Assembly: GCA_039023545.1 (NCBI GenBank)
Contig: JBCHKQ010000002.1
Location: forward strand, 372,001 to 436,000
Reading direction: 5' to 3'
Origin: Spirochaetia bacterium 38H-sp
GTDB lineage: Bacteria > Spirochaetota > Spirochaetia > Winmispirales > Winmispiraceae
DNA length: 64,000 nt
Each line of letters begins with the position of its first letter. Positions within the stretch are counted from its first letter, which is position 1. The notes beneath the pieces are model-generated. The model made no database searches and was not told the origin of the DNA. It was given only the letters and a program-made list of their open reading frames with translations. The translations under genes were made by a program, and so were the position numbers. Below, piece after piece: positions 44,411 to 53,512 of the stretch.

Positions 44411-45721
44411 TTTTTTCTTGAGTTTCATAAGTTCTACAGGGGAGAAGTCCAGGTGTGTGCGGGTTGTGTCTCCTCCGGGTATTATCTTACCGTATTCTCC
44501 GTCATATCCGGCACTTGAGTTTATTTTTCTGTTTCTGAGGTTTGCTATTGCTTTTGCCAGTTTTGGGTCGTGTTTTTCTATGTTTTCCAGAGGGAGTTTT
44601 ATCAGGATGTTGTACTCGGCTCCAAGTGCCGCAAGGGTTGTGATGTATTTATGATTAACTGTTTTTGTGGCAACGCCGCGGCCTGTTATGTGAGATATGA
44701 GCTCAGGCAGAGGGATGAGTGAGGTATAGGGCGGGTGTTCCTCGGGGTTAAGGCTGTCTCTGTCTGCAAGCTGCGCAACGCGGTTTTGCACGCCTATTGT
44801 AAGTTTTTTGCCACAGACTGGGCAGAGGCCGTTGTGCTTGAGGGTTCCTACTGGAGTGAGCGATATGCCGCATTTTCTGTGGCCGTCATGGTGATATTTT
44901 CCTTCTTCTGGAAAGAATTCTATAGTGCCAAGAAAGCCTTTTTTTGTTTTTATCGCCTGTCGTATTGCAGGGAGGGATAAGTTGGTATCCAGAATGTTGG
45001 CTTCGCGCCCTATGTTTTTTGCAGAGTGGGCATCGGAATTGGATACGAGCGTAAAGGGGTCAAGAAAGCTACACAGCCAGTTCATGGGAGGGTCGGAGGA
45101 GAGTCCTGTCTCTACTGCATAGATATGAGGGGTCAAATCTCCGTAGCAGGCTTCTATGCTATTATAACCAGAGCGGGAACCAAGAACAGAGAACCATGGT
45201 GTCCAGATGTGAGCAGGGATAAAGAGTATGTCAAGGTCTGATTCTAGTGCAAGGGCAAGGAGTTCTCTGCTGCTAAGTCCAACTATGGGGCGTCCGTCGG
45301 ATGTGATGTTTCCGCGTTTGCCAAGTTTTTTGGAAAACTCTTTTGCTTTCTCAAGAGAAGAAAAAATACAGAGATGATGCACTTTTCTTACTTTTTTACC
45401 GTCATCGGTTTCATGGCTGTAGATGGTGCTTATCTCCGCTGTTATTGCAAAGCGTGTAGGCTCAACACTGTCTATCCACGGTATACCGGCAAAGTCTTCC
45501 GGTATAGCAAAAAAAGATGGATTAAGCATGTAGAGTCCTTCTTCTGCAGGTATAAGCTGCTCTGCAAGCTCATCAAGCCATGCAGGATGAGTGGCATCGC
45601 CTGTGCCTACTACAGCTATGCCTTTGAGCCTTGCCCACAAATCAAGCTCAGACAGGGTGAGATATTTGCTTGTTCCTCTGGAAAAACGAGAATGTATGTG
45701 CAAATCCGCAAAATACTGCAT
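44408..45721 (-). CDS. Endonuclease Q-like PHP-domain protein
   Basis: 437 residues; ATG at 45721 has GGGGGAGG. The PHP metal motifs are ADLHIHSRFSR (5-15), GTGDATHPAWL, HHLCIF, FIPAHIWTPWF and SNSDAH. A four-Cys zinc ribbon follows (CGISLTP...GLCPVCGKK; only the pattern C-x(17)-C-xx-C is certain). This domain order matches the EndoQ family, which nicks DNA 5' of deaminated bases such as hypoxanthine and uracil in Thermococcales and some bacteria. The neighbouring dGTPase gene in the same direction fits a nucleotide/DNA-quality theme, although 138 bp separate them. Confidence 0.82.
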   Translation of the reverse strand: MQYFADLHIHSRFSRGTSKYLTLSELDLWARLKGIAVVGTGDATHPAWLDELAEQLIPAEEGLYMLNPSFFAIPEDFAGIPWIDSVEPTRFAITAEISTIYSHETDDGKKVRKVHHLCIFSSLEKAKEFSKKLGKRGNITSDGRPIVGLSSRELLALALESDLDILFIPAHIWTPWFSVLGSRSGYNSIEACYGDLTPHIYAVETGLSSDPPMNWLCSFLDPFTLVSNSDAHSAKNIGREANILDTNLSLPAIRQAIKTKKGFLGTIEFFPEEGKYHHDGHRKCGISLTPVGTLKHNGLCPVCGKKLTIGVQNRVAQLADRDSLNPEEHPPYTSLIPLPELISHITGRGVATKTVNHKYITTLAALGAEYNILIKLPLENIEKHDPKLAKAIANLRNRKINSSAGYDGEYGKIIPGGDTTRTHLDFSPVELMKLKKK

Positions 45722-45876
45722 ATTTCCTCCCCCTGTCACAACAACAGGCTTATTGTTTTGTCAATAATAGCATAGAAGAAAAAAACATAACAGGCGGATA
45801 TAAAATAAAGCATAGTTTATACAAAATCACTGCTACATAAGATTGGAGAAATAGAGAAGTATTAACTTAGATATGT

Positions 45877-47022
45877 TTATTCATCATCCCCATATATTCT
45901 CTCAAACAACATAGAAAACCTCCCAGGCATCATAATCTCCTGCGCGCTTCTTAGAGCAAAATCATCCGTCATGCCAGCAATATAGTCAAAAACAACCCAG
46001 TCCTCCTCTTCTCTCCTTGTATACACATCGCGCATCTTACCCACATAATCGCCAAACTGTCTGGCAAGCCTATTTTTCTCCGCAGCATATGCAGTAACGT
46101 CCCAGTTGTGTCTGGAAAAAAGCTCAGAGAGATAAGAGTGCAGAAGGTTGAGAATCCTCTCAAAATACTCGTGAAAAGCTGTGAGCTGCTCGCTTTTATA
46201 AATCTTTTTATAATTAAACCTTACAAGCTCCAGTGTAGCCTCGTAAACATCAGGAGAAAACCCTATAACCCCGTTATCCATAGAATAAGAAACAAGATCA
46301 CGCACAAGAGTATCTATAATACTACTGTTGGAAGCCCCCAAGACCTCTCTCACAACACCTGGAATATCATCCTTCTTTATAATCTTAAGCAAAACAGCAT
46401 CCTCGAGGTCTCTGCCCATATAGGCGATTTTATCGCTCATCCTGACAACACAGCCCTCCCAAGTAGAAGGATAAGAAGAAAGAGAATTAAACCTGGCAGG
46501 GTCTGTATCAGAAGTACGCGGTCTAATCTCCCTCTCAAAGCGCTCTCCACAATGCATGGCAATACCATCTCTTACAGCAAAACACAGGTTGAGCCCCTCA
46601 CCGTAACCTGCAAGAGTATCCACAACCCTGAGACTGTACAACTCATGATGAAACTCCTTGCCTCTTGGCATCTTCTTTGCAAGAATACTCTCCCCAAGAT
46701 GGCCAAATGGCGCATGCCCCAAGTCATGACCCACGCCAATTGCCCATGCAAGATCCGTATCAAGTCCCAGCGCCCTGCAAATAGTAACCGCGACAGTCGC
46801 AACATGCATAACATGCTCAATCCTCGTACAAATATGGTCATTCTCCGGAGAAAAAAATACCTGCGTCTTATGCTTGAGCCTTCTAAAAGGATAAGAATGT
46901 ATAATCGCCGTAGCATCCCGAAAATAAGCACCGCGGGGATCCGTATCATCTGCATCACGCAGTCTAAGCCTGGACTTATAAAGCTCGTCACCAAAAGGAT
47001 TATCAAAAAAAAGGTTATCCAT
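45877..47022 (-). CDS. dgt: dGTP triphosphohydrolase-like HD-domain protein
   Basis: 381 residues. The HD metal motif is spread over RIEHVMHV (His70) and GVGHDLGHAPFGHLGE (His99, Asp100), the typical dGTPase pattern, with FRRLKHKTQVF before it. The family splits dNTPs to nucleoside and triphosphate and limits dNTP pools. No Shine-Dalgarno is present; a promoter with -10 six nucleotides before the ATG suggests a leaderless message. Confidence 0.92.
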   Translation of the reverse strand: MDNLFFDNPFGDELYKSRLRLRDADDTDPRGAYFRDATAIIHSYPFRRLKHKTQVFFSPENDHICTRIEHVMHVATVAVTICRALGLDTDLAWAIGVGHDLGHAPFGHLGESILAKKMPRGKEFHHELYSLRVVDTLAGYGEGLNLCFAVRDGIAMHCGERFEREIRPRTSDTDPARFNSLSSYPSTWEGCVVRMSDKIAYMGRDLEDAVLLKIIKKDDIPGVVREVLGASNSSIIDTLVRDLVSYSMDNGVIGFSPDVYEATLELVRFNYKKIYKSEQLTAFHEYFERILNLLHSYLSELFSRHNWDVTAYAAEKNRLARQFGDYVGKMRDVYTRREEEDWVVFDYIAGMTDDFALRSAQEIMMPGRFSMLFERIYGDDE

Positions 47023-47028
47023 AACAAT

Positions 47029-47057
47029 AATTTACGCAATAAAGAAATAACAAGCAA
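47029..47057 (-). promoter_or_regulatory. Leaderless-type promoter of dgt
   Basis: On the minus strand TTGCTT, 17-bp spacer, TAAATT, six nucleotides, ATG. No Shine-Dalgarno lies between. Confidence 0.5.
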
Positions 47058-47070
47058 TAACAAAAACACA

Positions 47071-47144
47071 TAATACCGAACGGAGGAACTGCGCCCTATA
47101 GAGAAAAGCAAGAAACAAAGCGCAGCTCCTCCTGCCTCCGGCAA
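47071..47144 (-). repeat. Intergenic hairpin repeat, copy 16
   Basis: TAATACCGAACG, stem GGAGGA/TCCTCC plus CTGCGC/GCGCAG, end CTGCCTCCGGCAAA. Confidence 0.87.
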
Positions 47145-47187
47145 ATATCAGCACAAAATAAGCAGCAAAAAAAAATACTGGAGCACA

Positions 47188-47862
47188 CTAGCTCATACAC
47201 TCCCGCAAATCAGGAAACCATGGAGAAAAATTCTCCTGCAAAATCTCAGCAGCAAGGTCAGCTGCACAGGCAGCAGAAGAAAGAACAACAGAGTCGCTTG
47301 TTGCAACAACACCCTCATGTCTTTTTAACTCATAATCTGCACTATCCACAAGTACAGCCTCTGCATGAATCTTATAGCTTGAAAAAAGCCTATCCAATCT
47401 AACAGCAAGCTCCGCACTATGAGACACCGGCTTATCAAGGAATACGACTATCTCTCCTTGGATATGCTGCCTACAAAAATCACACAGAAGCTGTTCTGCT
47501 CTGTCAAGCATATCCTGTTTTTTTATGCTGCCATGTATCCCGCCTATATCCCTCACAAAGCTATCCGTAGATATAAAGACGGTTCTGCCGGTAAGATAGT
47601 TTACTATTGTCAGCAAAACATTGTACCCATCTATGATAAGCTTTCCGTTTATATCTTTTGCTGATATTTTCTTTTTTGCATTTTTTTCCGACTCATAAGA
47701 GGGCAAAACACCTCTATAGAGTATCATTCTCTGCTCTCGCGATAATCTGTACTTATTTCCTACAAGGCTGGCAACAGCCTTCTCAGGATAGCCCATATCA
47801 AGAAAAAGCCTGTAATCCTTTGCCGCTTGCAAGAAATCCTGCGTAAAAATTGACTCTCTCAC
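47188..47862 (-). CDS. DUF434 domain protein
   Basis: 224 residues from a GTG at 47862 with GAGGAT 8 nt upstream; the longer open frame runs into the preceding gene. The N-terminal part, FLQAAKDYRLFLDMGYPEKAVASLVGNKYRLSREQRMILYRGV, is the DUF434 domain. The C-terminal part begins LIIDGYNVLLTIVNYL and ends in a Rossmann-like region with VVATSDSVVL, recalling NYN/PIN-type nucleases, so an RNA- or DNA-cleaving role is possible. Start lies 12 bp after the YfiM-like gene, so they are probably cotranscribed. Confidence 0.8.
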   Translation of the reverse strand: MRESIFTQDFLQAAKDYRLFLDMGYPEKAVASLVGNKYRLSREQRMILYRGVLPSYESEKNAKKKISAKDINGKLIIDGYNVLLTIVNYLTGRTVFISTDSFVRDIGGIHGSIKKQDMLDRAEQLLCDFCRQHIQGEIVVFLDKPVSHSAELAVRLDRLFSSYKIHAEAVLVDSADYELKRHEGVVATSDSVVLSSAACAADLAAEILQENFSPWFPDLRECMS

Positions 47863-47873
47863 AGGTTGTATCC

Positions 47874-48239
47874 TCAAAAATAAACAGCACAGAGTATTGT
47901 AAGACTTCCCAGTACCGTATAGTTTTTGTATTTGCTGCCGGATAGTATGCATGCATAATATGCGGTACAGCTTCCCGCCCAGGTCATAAGTAGGTCTGTA
48001 ATATCCGGTTCTCCGTAGCCAAGCATATCCCACAGTTCTTTTGCCGCACCAGATGATATTCCCGCCCCAAGCGCAATCTCACGCAAAGGAAAATCGACCG
48101 ATTCTGCAAGTGCTCCTACAATCCATGTTATGCCAGCTCCCATAAAAAAATGCTTCCCTTTGTCTGACATTTTATCCCAGGCGGAAATAGTTGTAGAGAT
48201 AGAAATAAGCATGAGCATTGTCAAGGTTGCTTTTTTCAT
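47874..48239 (-). CDS. YfiM-like small membrane protein
   Basis: 121 residues: a signal peptide (MKKATLTMLMLISISTTISA), then WDKMSDKGKHFFMGAGITWIVGALAES, with the DKxxHF...G motif of YfiM/DUF2279-type proteins, and two glycine-rich hydrophobic segments. Function of the family is unknown; it is thought to sit in the envelope. No Shine-Dalgarno is visible, and a TATATA lies six nucleotides before the ATG. Confidence 0.7.
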   Translation of the reverse strand: MKKATLTMLMLISISTTISAWDKMSDKGKHFFMGAGITWIVGALAESVDFPLREIALGAGISSGAAKELWDMLGYGEPDITDLLMTWAGSCTAYYACILSGSKYKNYTVLGSLTILCAVYF

Positions 48240-48387
48240 ATCTGATATATACGAGGGTTTTTTATATACAGGGGTTTATCCTGTCGGGCTGTTTTTATCA
48301 TACAGGGGGTGGCCGGTGTTGTCATTTTATCTTCCTTATCTTTGTTTATATTAGCCTCATTTGTGCTGTGCTGCAATCTTTTTCTTC

Positions 48388-48436
48388 TGCCAGAGGCAGT
48401 GACGTAACGCTGTGCGTTACGTCACGTTCGGTTTTT
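48388..48436 (+). repeat. Intergenic hairpin repeat, copy 17
   Basis: TGCCAGAGGCA, perfect 12-bp stem GTGACGTAACGC/GCGTTACGTCAC with loop TGT, end CGTTCGGTTTTT. Lies between divergent genes. Confidence 0.88.
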
Positions 48437-48461
48437 ACATAAATAAAATGTGCAGGATAGA

Positions 48462-48490
48462 TTGACGCATACTGATGCATGGCATATTCT
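48462..48490 (+). promoter_or_regulatory. Leaderless-type promoter of the M28-like gene
   Basis: TTGACG, 17-bp spacer, TATTCT, six nucleotides, ATG at 48497. No Shine-Dalgarno. Confidence 0.55.
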
Positions 48491-48496
48491 GGTTGT

Positions 48497-50722
48497 ATGA
48501 CAAAAGAATGCTGGTTTTTATTGCTTGTTTTTCTGCTTTTTTTGTCTGTAACTGCGGTTTATTCCGATGAGATTCCTACAGACGACATCTACTCCGCTTT
48601 TTCTGCATATAGGGAAGCTTTTTCCAGTCTTTTTCCCAGAGAGGAGGGCTCAGGGGAGGAGAAGACGCTAAGAGAGCTTATCAAAGAAGAGTTGTATGAG
48701 TTAGGTATTCCTTATGCTGATATGCCTATAGATAATATAGAAGGGTTTCATACTTTCTCCAGGGATATTCTAGCTACAGTGGATACAAGGAGTCCTGTTA
48801 CTGTATGTCTTGTTGTGCCAGTTAACACTTATAACGGGATGAAGACTGTAGAGTATCATTATGCTTCTATTGCTTTTGCACTTATTCTGCTGGATAGGAT
48901 AAGTAGAAATCCGCCTATGAGTTATAATTTGGAGGTTCTTTTCTCTGGTGCAGAGTATTCTTCTCATGCTTTTGCAGGGACTTTTTCTTATATTAAGTCC
49001 TTACGGGACAGACAAAAGCGTGTGGTATTGTATCTGAGTATAGAAAATATAAGACAAAAGCCCAGGATTTATCATACCGGCGGAATAAGGAAGTCCCCGG
49101 CCTGGCTGGTAATGTCTGTACTGAGGTCAGCAGAGGCACGCAATATCGATATGGGGTTTTCTTCTTCCAGTATATATCAGATGTTGTCAATGATATACAA
49201 GGATGCTACTCCGTTTTCTTCTCTTCTTAGCAATTTGTATACCCAGGGGATTCCTGCAATAGCAATTGCAAACGATAAATCATCTCCTATCATAAAAGAC
49301 GAGAGGCAGGCAGTAACTGATATTATGGCTATGCTGGAAGATAGTATAAAAAGAATCCCGACTGATTACAGCACAACATGGGAAAATCATTATCTGGTTG
49401 TAAAACTGCCTTATATGCAATATCTGGTTATAAGAGAGTATTATTATACACTGTTTATCTTTTTGAGTATAGTGCTTATTTCTGCCATTGCTTTTACACG
49501 ATACAGGAGCATAAAGAGATATTTTAAGGCTTTGACAAGTTCTTATGGTACTCCGCTGGTTTTTGTGATACTCACTATCTTCCTTATGCTGGCAACCCTG
49601 CTTGACAGAAGTATTTTGGAATTTAAGGGATATGATAGACTGATAGAACTCAGACTTATCGATTTTGTTTTTTTAAAGCTGTCTGTAAGTATTTTTTTGT
49701 TTTCCTTATTTATATGGATAATACATATTATTCCCATACGCCTTGCAAAAAATACTCATTTTTATACTGCCAATGCTCTGCTTTTTCTTGCAATAGATAT
49801 GGCAATATTTGGCAGTATTCTTCTCCCTCTTGCACTGTTTTTCTTATGGGCAATAGTATGTACCCTGTTATTTTCTTCTTCTAGAAATATTTTTCTCAGA
49901 GTCTTATTCTCTTTGTTGGCTCCCCTGTGGTTTATCAGGGCTTTTGCAATTATGCTCACAGAAGCAAGACAGCTTGCAAGATTGATAGTTATTCCAACCT
50001 TAAGTGGAGATCTTTTTCTTGCTTTTCTTCTACTTCCTTTTTTCCTGCTTCTTATGAGGCTTGATATCTACATACATAACAAGAGAAGGAGAAAGGGGCG
50101 TCTGCTTGTTGTGGTCATAAGCATAAGCCTTGTAGCCATAGTTGCTTTTTCTACAAGACTGCTTTTAACCCCCATATTTGCCAATAACATAAAACAGCCT
50201 GTGGATGTATACACTATATCATCGGATAATACTAATACTGCAAGTCTCAATATAGAAAGCCCTGCATATCTTCCGGATATGACCATAAAATATGCAAATA
50301 TATATCGAGGGCTTAGTTCTGCAAGAATAAAAAAACTCTCGTTTCTTATCCCTCCGCCAAGAGAAGAAGTAATATCATATGATTACAGTATAAAAACCTT
50401 TTTGGGCAGAAAGATAATTAGGTTATATATCAACAGCAAGAGGCCAATAAAAAAGATAAAGATAGAAGTAACAGGAAGCGGCGATATCCCCATACTGGAT
50501 TGTAATTTTCCATATATATCTACAGACAAGAATACTGCAATTATAAACATAGGCAAAAATCCTCCTCTTCCTCTGGAAATAATCCTAGGGATAAAAGAGT
50601 CAGATAGAGCAAGAATGGTTATACATACAACAACTGATGAGACTGCAATTCCCGTAGAAATAGATGCTGAAAATATAGAAATAAATAGATATGGCAAATA
50701 TATAAAAACCCTTGACCTATGA
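48497..50722 (+). CDS. M28-peptidase-like multi-pass membrane protein, probably inactive
   Basis: 741 residues. After a signal peptide, residues about 30-280 resemble an M28 aminopeptidase fold: VTVCLVVPV, a helix following YHYASIAFALILLDRI and MSYNLEVLFSGAEYSSHAFAGTFSYIKSL. The usual zinc ligands (HxDS, DNASG, EE) are absent, so it is likely a non-catalytic relative, as in GPI-transamidase GAA1. About nine membrane helices follow (320-560), then a periplasmic beta-rich C-terminus. The start is set by the promoter geometry at 48462-48490; ATG at 48479 would overlap the -35/-10 spacer. Overlaps dinB (ATGA). Confidence 0.7.
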   Translation: MTKECWFLLLVFLLFLSVTAVYSDEIPTDDIYSAFSAYREAFSSLFPREEGSGEEKTLRELIKEELYELGIPYADMPIDNIEGFHTFSRDILATVDTRSPVTVCLVVPVNTYNGMKTVEYHYASIAFALILLDRISRNPPMSYNLEVLFSGAEYSSHAFAGTFSYIKSLRDRQKRVVLYLSIENIRQKPRIYHTGGIRKSPAWLVMSVLRSAEARNIDMGFSSSSIYQMLSMIYKDATPFSSLLSNLYTQGIPAIAIANDKSSPIIKDERQAVTDIMAMLEDSIKRIPTDYSTTWENHYLVVKLPYMQYLVIREYYYTLFIFLSIVLISAIAFTRYRSIKRYFKALTSSYGTPLVFVILTIFLMLATLLDRSILEFKGYDRLIELRLIDFVFLKLSVSIFLFSLFIWIIHIIPIRLAKNTHFYTANALLFLAIDMAIFGSILLPLALFFLWAIVCTLLFSSSRNIFLRVLFSLLAPLWFIRAFAIMLTEARQLARLIVIPTLSGDLFLAFLLLPFFLLLMRLDIYIHNKRRRKGRLLVVVISISLVAIVAFSTRLLLTPIFANNIKQPVDVYTISSDNTNTASLNIESPAYLPDMTIKYANIYRGLSSARIKKLSFLIPPPREEVISYDYSIKTFLGRKIIRLYINSKRPIKKIKIEVTGSGDIPILDCNFPYISTDKNTAIINIGKNPPLPLEIILGIKESDRARMVIHTTTDETAIPVEIDAENIEINRYGKYIKTLDL

Positions 50723-51897
50723 AAAAGACTGTTTTTTTTCATGTGGATTTGGACTCTTTTTATGCCTCTGTAGAAAAGGTAGAAAATCCGTCTATATCTG
50801 GCAAACCTGTAATAGTAGGCGGACTTCCTCCTAAGCGTGGGGTGGTATCCGCCTGCTCGTATGAGGCAAGAGCCTACGGCATAAAATCAGGCATGCCCAT
50901 AAGCCAGGCATACAGGTTATGTCCTCACGGTATATTTCTCCCAGTCAGAATGAATATATATGCAGAATATTCCAGAAAAATAATGGATATTCTCAAGGAT
51001 TCTTGTCCCGAGGTGAGGCAGATATCAATAGACGAGGCAAGCCTGGATATGAGTGGTATGGAGCTTATAACGGGTAATCCAGAGAAAGCCGCAAGAGACA
51101 TAAAAAATAAGATAAAAGAGATAACAGGGATAACAGCATCCATAGGGATTGCAGCCAACAGATATATGGCAAAGATTGCCTCAGATATGGACAAACCCGA
51201 TGGACTTGTAATCATAGAAGAGGGAGCAGAAAAGGAAACAATAGCAAAAATCCCCATGGAAAAACTGTGGGGTATAGGAAAAAGTACGCTGGCTCTTCTG
51301 CATAAAAAGGGTATAGACAGTACTATCAAGCTGCAGAACTGTCCCTTAGCAAAGCTTATAAGTATAGCAGGCAATTCTTTGGGAAAATTTTTATACAGCA
51401 TAGCAAGAGGAGAAGATCCCGGGATATATAGTACATATAGCAAAACAAAATCCGTAAGCAACGAGAGAACCTTTGATAAAGACATAAGCACGGAGGAAGA
51501 AGTGCAAAAAAGTCTGCTTAAGTTGTCAGAGATGGTGATGAAACGCCTCATAAAAGAAGGAGAAACAGGGAAAACAGTCCAGATAAAGATAAAATACAAC
51601 GATTTTACTCTAACATCAGCACAAATTTCCCTGCCGGAGCCTATAAGATGTACAGAAGAACTATATCATACAGCTTTGTATCTTTTTACACAAAAATGGA
51701 ACAAGATAAGTCCTATAAGGCTCATAGGAATAGGCGTATCCGGTGTGAAAAAAGAAAAAGACCTGTATCAACCTGCACTTTTTATGCAAAAAGAGGACAA
51801 AAAAAATAAGCTGGAAAAAGCAATAGTAGATCTGGAGATAAAAAAAGGCAAAAAAATCTTTACCAGAGCAAGACTGCTTGGAAAAGATGGCCTTTAG
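50719..51897 (+). CDS. dinB: DNA polymerase IV (Y-family translesion polymerase)
   Basis: 392 residues. Catalytic acids are Asp10 (FHVDLDSFYASVE) and Asp105/Glu106 (SIDEASLD). The YEAR segment (SYEARAYGIKSGMP) and the helix-hairpin-helix thumb (LWGIGKSTLALLHKKGI) are typical, and the little-finger domain follows. No LexA box was noticed upstream, and the gene overlaps the preceding membrane-protein stop (ATGA), so it is translated from that operon. Confidence 0.95.
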   Translation: MKKTVFFHVDLDSFYASVEKVENPSISGKPVIVGGLPPKRGVVSACSYEARAYGIKSGMPISQAYRLCPHGIFLPVRMNIYAEYSRKIMDILKDSCPEVRQISIDEASLDMSGMELITGNPEKAARDIKNKIKEITGITASIGIAANRYMAKIASDMDKPDGLVIIEEGAEKETIAKIPMEKLWGIGKSTLALLHKKGIDSTIKLQNCPLAKLISIAGNSLGKFLYSIARGEDPGIYSTYSKTKSVSNERTFDKDISTEEEVQKSLLKLSEMVMKRLIKEGETGKTVQIKIKYNDFTLTSAQISLPEPIRCTEELYHTALYLFTQKWNKISPIRLIGIGVSGVKKEKDLYQPALFMQKEDKKNKLEKAIVDLEIKKGKKIFTRARLLGKDGL

Positions 51898-51927
51898 ATA
51901 AAATAAAGAAGAGGAGAAAATACAATC

Positions 51928-52935
51928 ATGGTATCCTTTTTATCTCTTTTTACCCCAATGATAAAAATATTTGTTCTTGTTGCAATGGGCTTCTTTTTAA
52001 AAAAGACAGAACAGTTTCCCCAAGATTTTTTTGATCAACTGAGCAAGCTGCTGGTGAGATTTTTTTTACCTATATACTTTTTTGCAAAATTTGCAAAAAC
52101 AGACCTCAGCCTGTTAAAAGATGCATGGCTTTTTCCTGTTTCCGCAGCAATAATAGTGCTTGCCGCCATGGCAATAGCATTTGCCAGCTCCATTCTGATC
52201 CCGGCAAAAATACTGCCACGGGAAGAAAGAAAAGCATATATCGCCTTATCCGCTTTTGGCAACTCTGGATATCTGCCCATAACCAACTTGGAAATCCTAG
52301 CGACAATACCGCTTATCATGCAAAGCTTTGGCAAGGACCTGCCTGGCATATACATAGGTGCCTATCTCATAGGCTCAAGCACCCTACTTTGGACAGCAGG
52401 CTACAGTCTGATAACTAATACAAGGATAACCTCTGTAAAAAAACTCCTCACCCCTACAGTAAAAGGCATACTCCTCGGACTACTTATTCCCCTCACAGGC
52501 ATACAACCAATAATACTCAGCAACAAACTGCCATTTCTCAGCATAATAGACACATTAGGGGACATGGGAGCTACAATAATGCCACTCATCCTAATCTGTC
52601 TGGGCGCAATGCTAGCTGGCATATCAGTCAACACTACAGAAGCAAAACGATACACAGGAATCGCACTTGCCATATCCGGCATAAGACTCATAGCCCTACC
52701 AATCCTCTTCTATGCAAGCTACTTTTTATTTCTCAAGACAACAGCCATAAGCAAACCCGCACTCTGGGTACTCTTCTTGGAAACACATACACCTACAGCC
52801 ACCAACCTGTCAGTCATGGCCATGGGAGCAAACCAGCACCGGGACATAACCGGCATAACACTTTTTGTCGCATACATTGTATATCTATTTATATTTCCTA
52901 TTTCTCTTTCTATTTTCCTGGGACTGGTTTTATAA
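51928..52935 (+). CDS. AEC-family transporter (auxin efflux carrier type)
   Basis: 335 residues with about ten membrane helices: FTPMIKIFVLVAMGFFLKK at the start, FGNSGYLPITNLE-type sequence near 105, and LETHTPTATNLSVMA near the end. AEC proteins in bacteria often export or import organic acids such as malate. GAGGAG precedes the ATG by 9 nt. It is 30 bp past dinB and ends its transcription unit before a hairpin repeat. Confidence 0.88.
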   Translation: MVSFLSLFTPMIKIFVLVAMGFFLKKTEQFPQDFFDQLSKLLVRFFLPIYFFAKFAKTDLSLLKDAWLFPVSAAIIVLAAMAIAFASSILIPAKILPREERKAYIALSAFGNSGYLPITNLEILATIPLIMQSFGKDLPGIYIGAYLIGSSTLLWTAGYSLITNTRITSVKKLLTPTVKGILLGLLIPLTGIQPIILSNKLPFLSIIDTLGDMGATIMPLILICLGAMLAGISVNTTEAKRYTGIALAISGIRLIALPILFYASYFLFLKTTAISKPALWVLFLETHTPTATNLSVMAMGANQHRDITGITLFVAYIVYLFIFPISLSIFLGLVL

Positions 52936-52942
52936 AACATTT

Positions 52943-53015
52943 TTTATACCGAACGGTTTGACCGCAGAACAACAGGCAAGAGCCCCACAAAGCGGTCAAA
53001 CCTGCCTGCCGGCAA
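52943..53015 (-). repeat. Intergenic hairpin repeat, copy 18
   Basis: TTTATACCGAACG, perfect 11-bp stem GGTTTGACCGC/GCGGTCAAACC, end CTGCCTGCCGGCAAA. Confidence 0.88.
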
Positions 53016-53352
53016 AAAACAGAAGAAAATAAACCAGATAAGATTACAGATTATAATAAAATATAGATATAATGCATGGCAAGAAGGTTGAGCCTGCAAG
53101 TATGGGATATATGAGTGGGAAGTAAAATCCATAACGGAAAAGTACAGAAACGTATGTGGATAGCTGGATAGGCTTTAGATAGTGGCGGTCTGAGATTGGC
53201 AAAATATAAATTGCCATATCAGATGACACCAACCCCATGATGCTGACAGGACCAATGATTGACAGGCTGGAGAAAACAGGCAGAGAGTTTGAAGATGCTT
53301 GATTTATGCAGGCCCGGAAATAATCCGGGATTTTTTTTGCAAGTCTTCTCTG

Positions 53353-53400
53353 TGCCAAAGGCAGCACAGACCGCGCAGCGGGCTGTGCGTTCGATCTTAT
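53353..53400 (+). repeat. Intergenic hairpin repeat, copy 19
   Basis: TGCCAAAGGCA, stem GCACAG/CTGTGC plus CCGC/GCGG with loop GCA, end variant CGTTCGATCTTA. Confidence 0.8.
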
Positions 53401-53415
53401 TATTTTTATAAAAAT

Positions 53416-53431
53416 ATATCAATATTGATAT
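53416..53431. promoter_or_regulatory. Palindromic operator candidate before the CoA-disulfide reductase gene
   Basis: ATATCAATATTGATAT is a perfect 16-bp palindrome whose last base is the first base of the -35. The regulator is unknown; ArsR-type sulfur or redox sensors use comparable palindromes. Confidence 0.5.
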
Positions 53432-53459
53432 TGACCTATCTTGTCATTTCTCTTATACT
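53431..53459 (+). promoter_or_regulatory. Promoter of the CoA-disulfide reductase gene
   Basis: TTGACC, 17-bp spacer, TATACT. Leader of about 47 nt with GGAGG before the ATG. Confidence 0.65.
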
Positions 53460-53512
53460 ATTTTATATATACAATTTTATCTATATTTATTTTTTTATAT
53501 ACGGAGGAAATA

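Larger units (their letters stand above)
52936..53512. other. Intergenic region with two repeats, a palindrome and a promoter
   Basis: Contains hairpin repeat copies 18 and 19, then the palindrome and promoter of the CoA-disulfide reductase gene. Between the repeats, the minus strand has a hydrophobic open reading from 53367 to 53044 that starts inside repeat 19 and has no ribosome site. Its tail (YGFYFPLIYPILAGSTFLP) could be a leftover of a membrane protein, but support is weak. Confidence 0.5.

Noticed and set aside
53044..53367. Hydrophobic minus-strand open frame between repeats 18 and 19
   Set aside because: It begins inside a repeat, has no ribosome site and no recognisable family. 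At most a leftover of a membrane protein.
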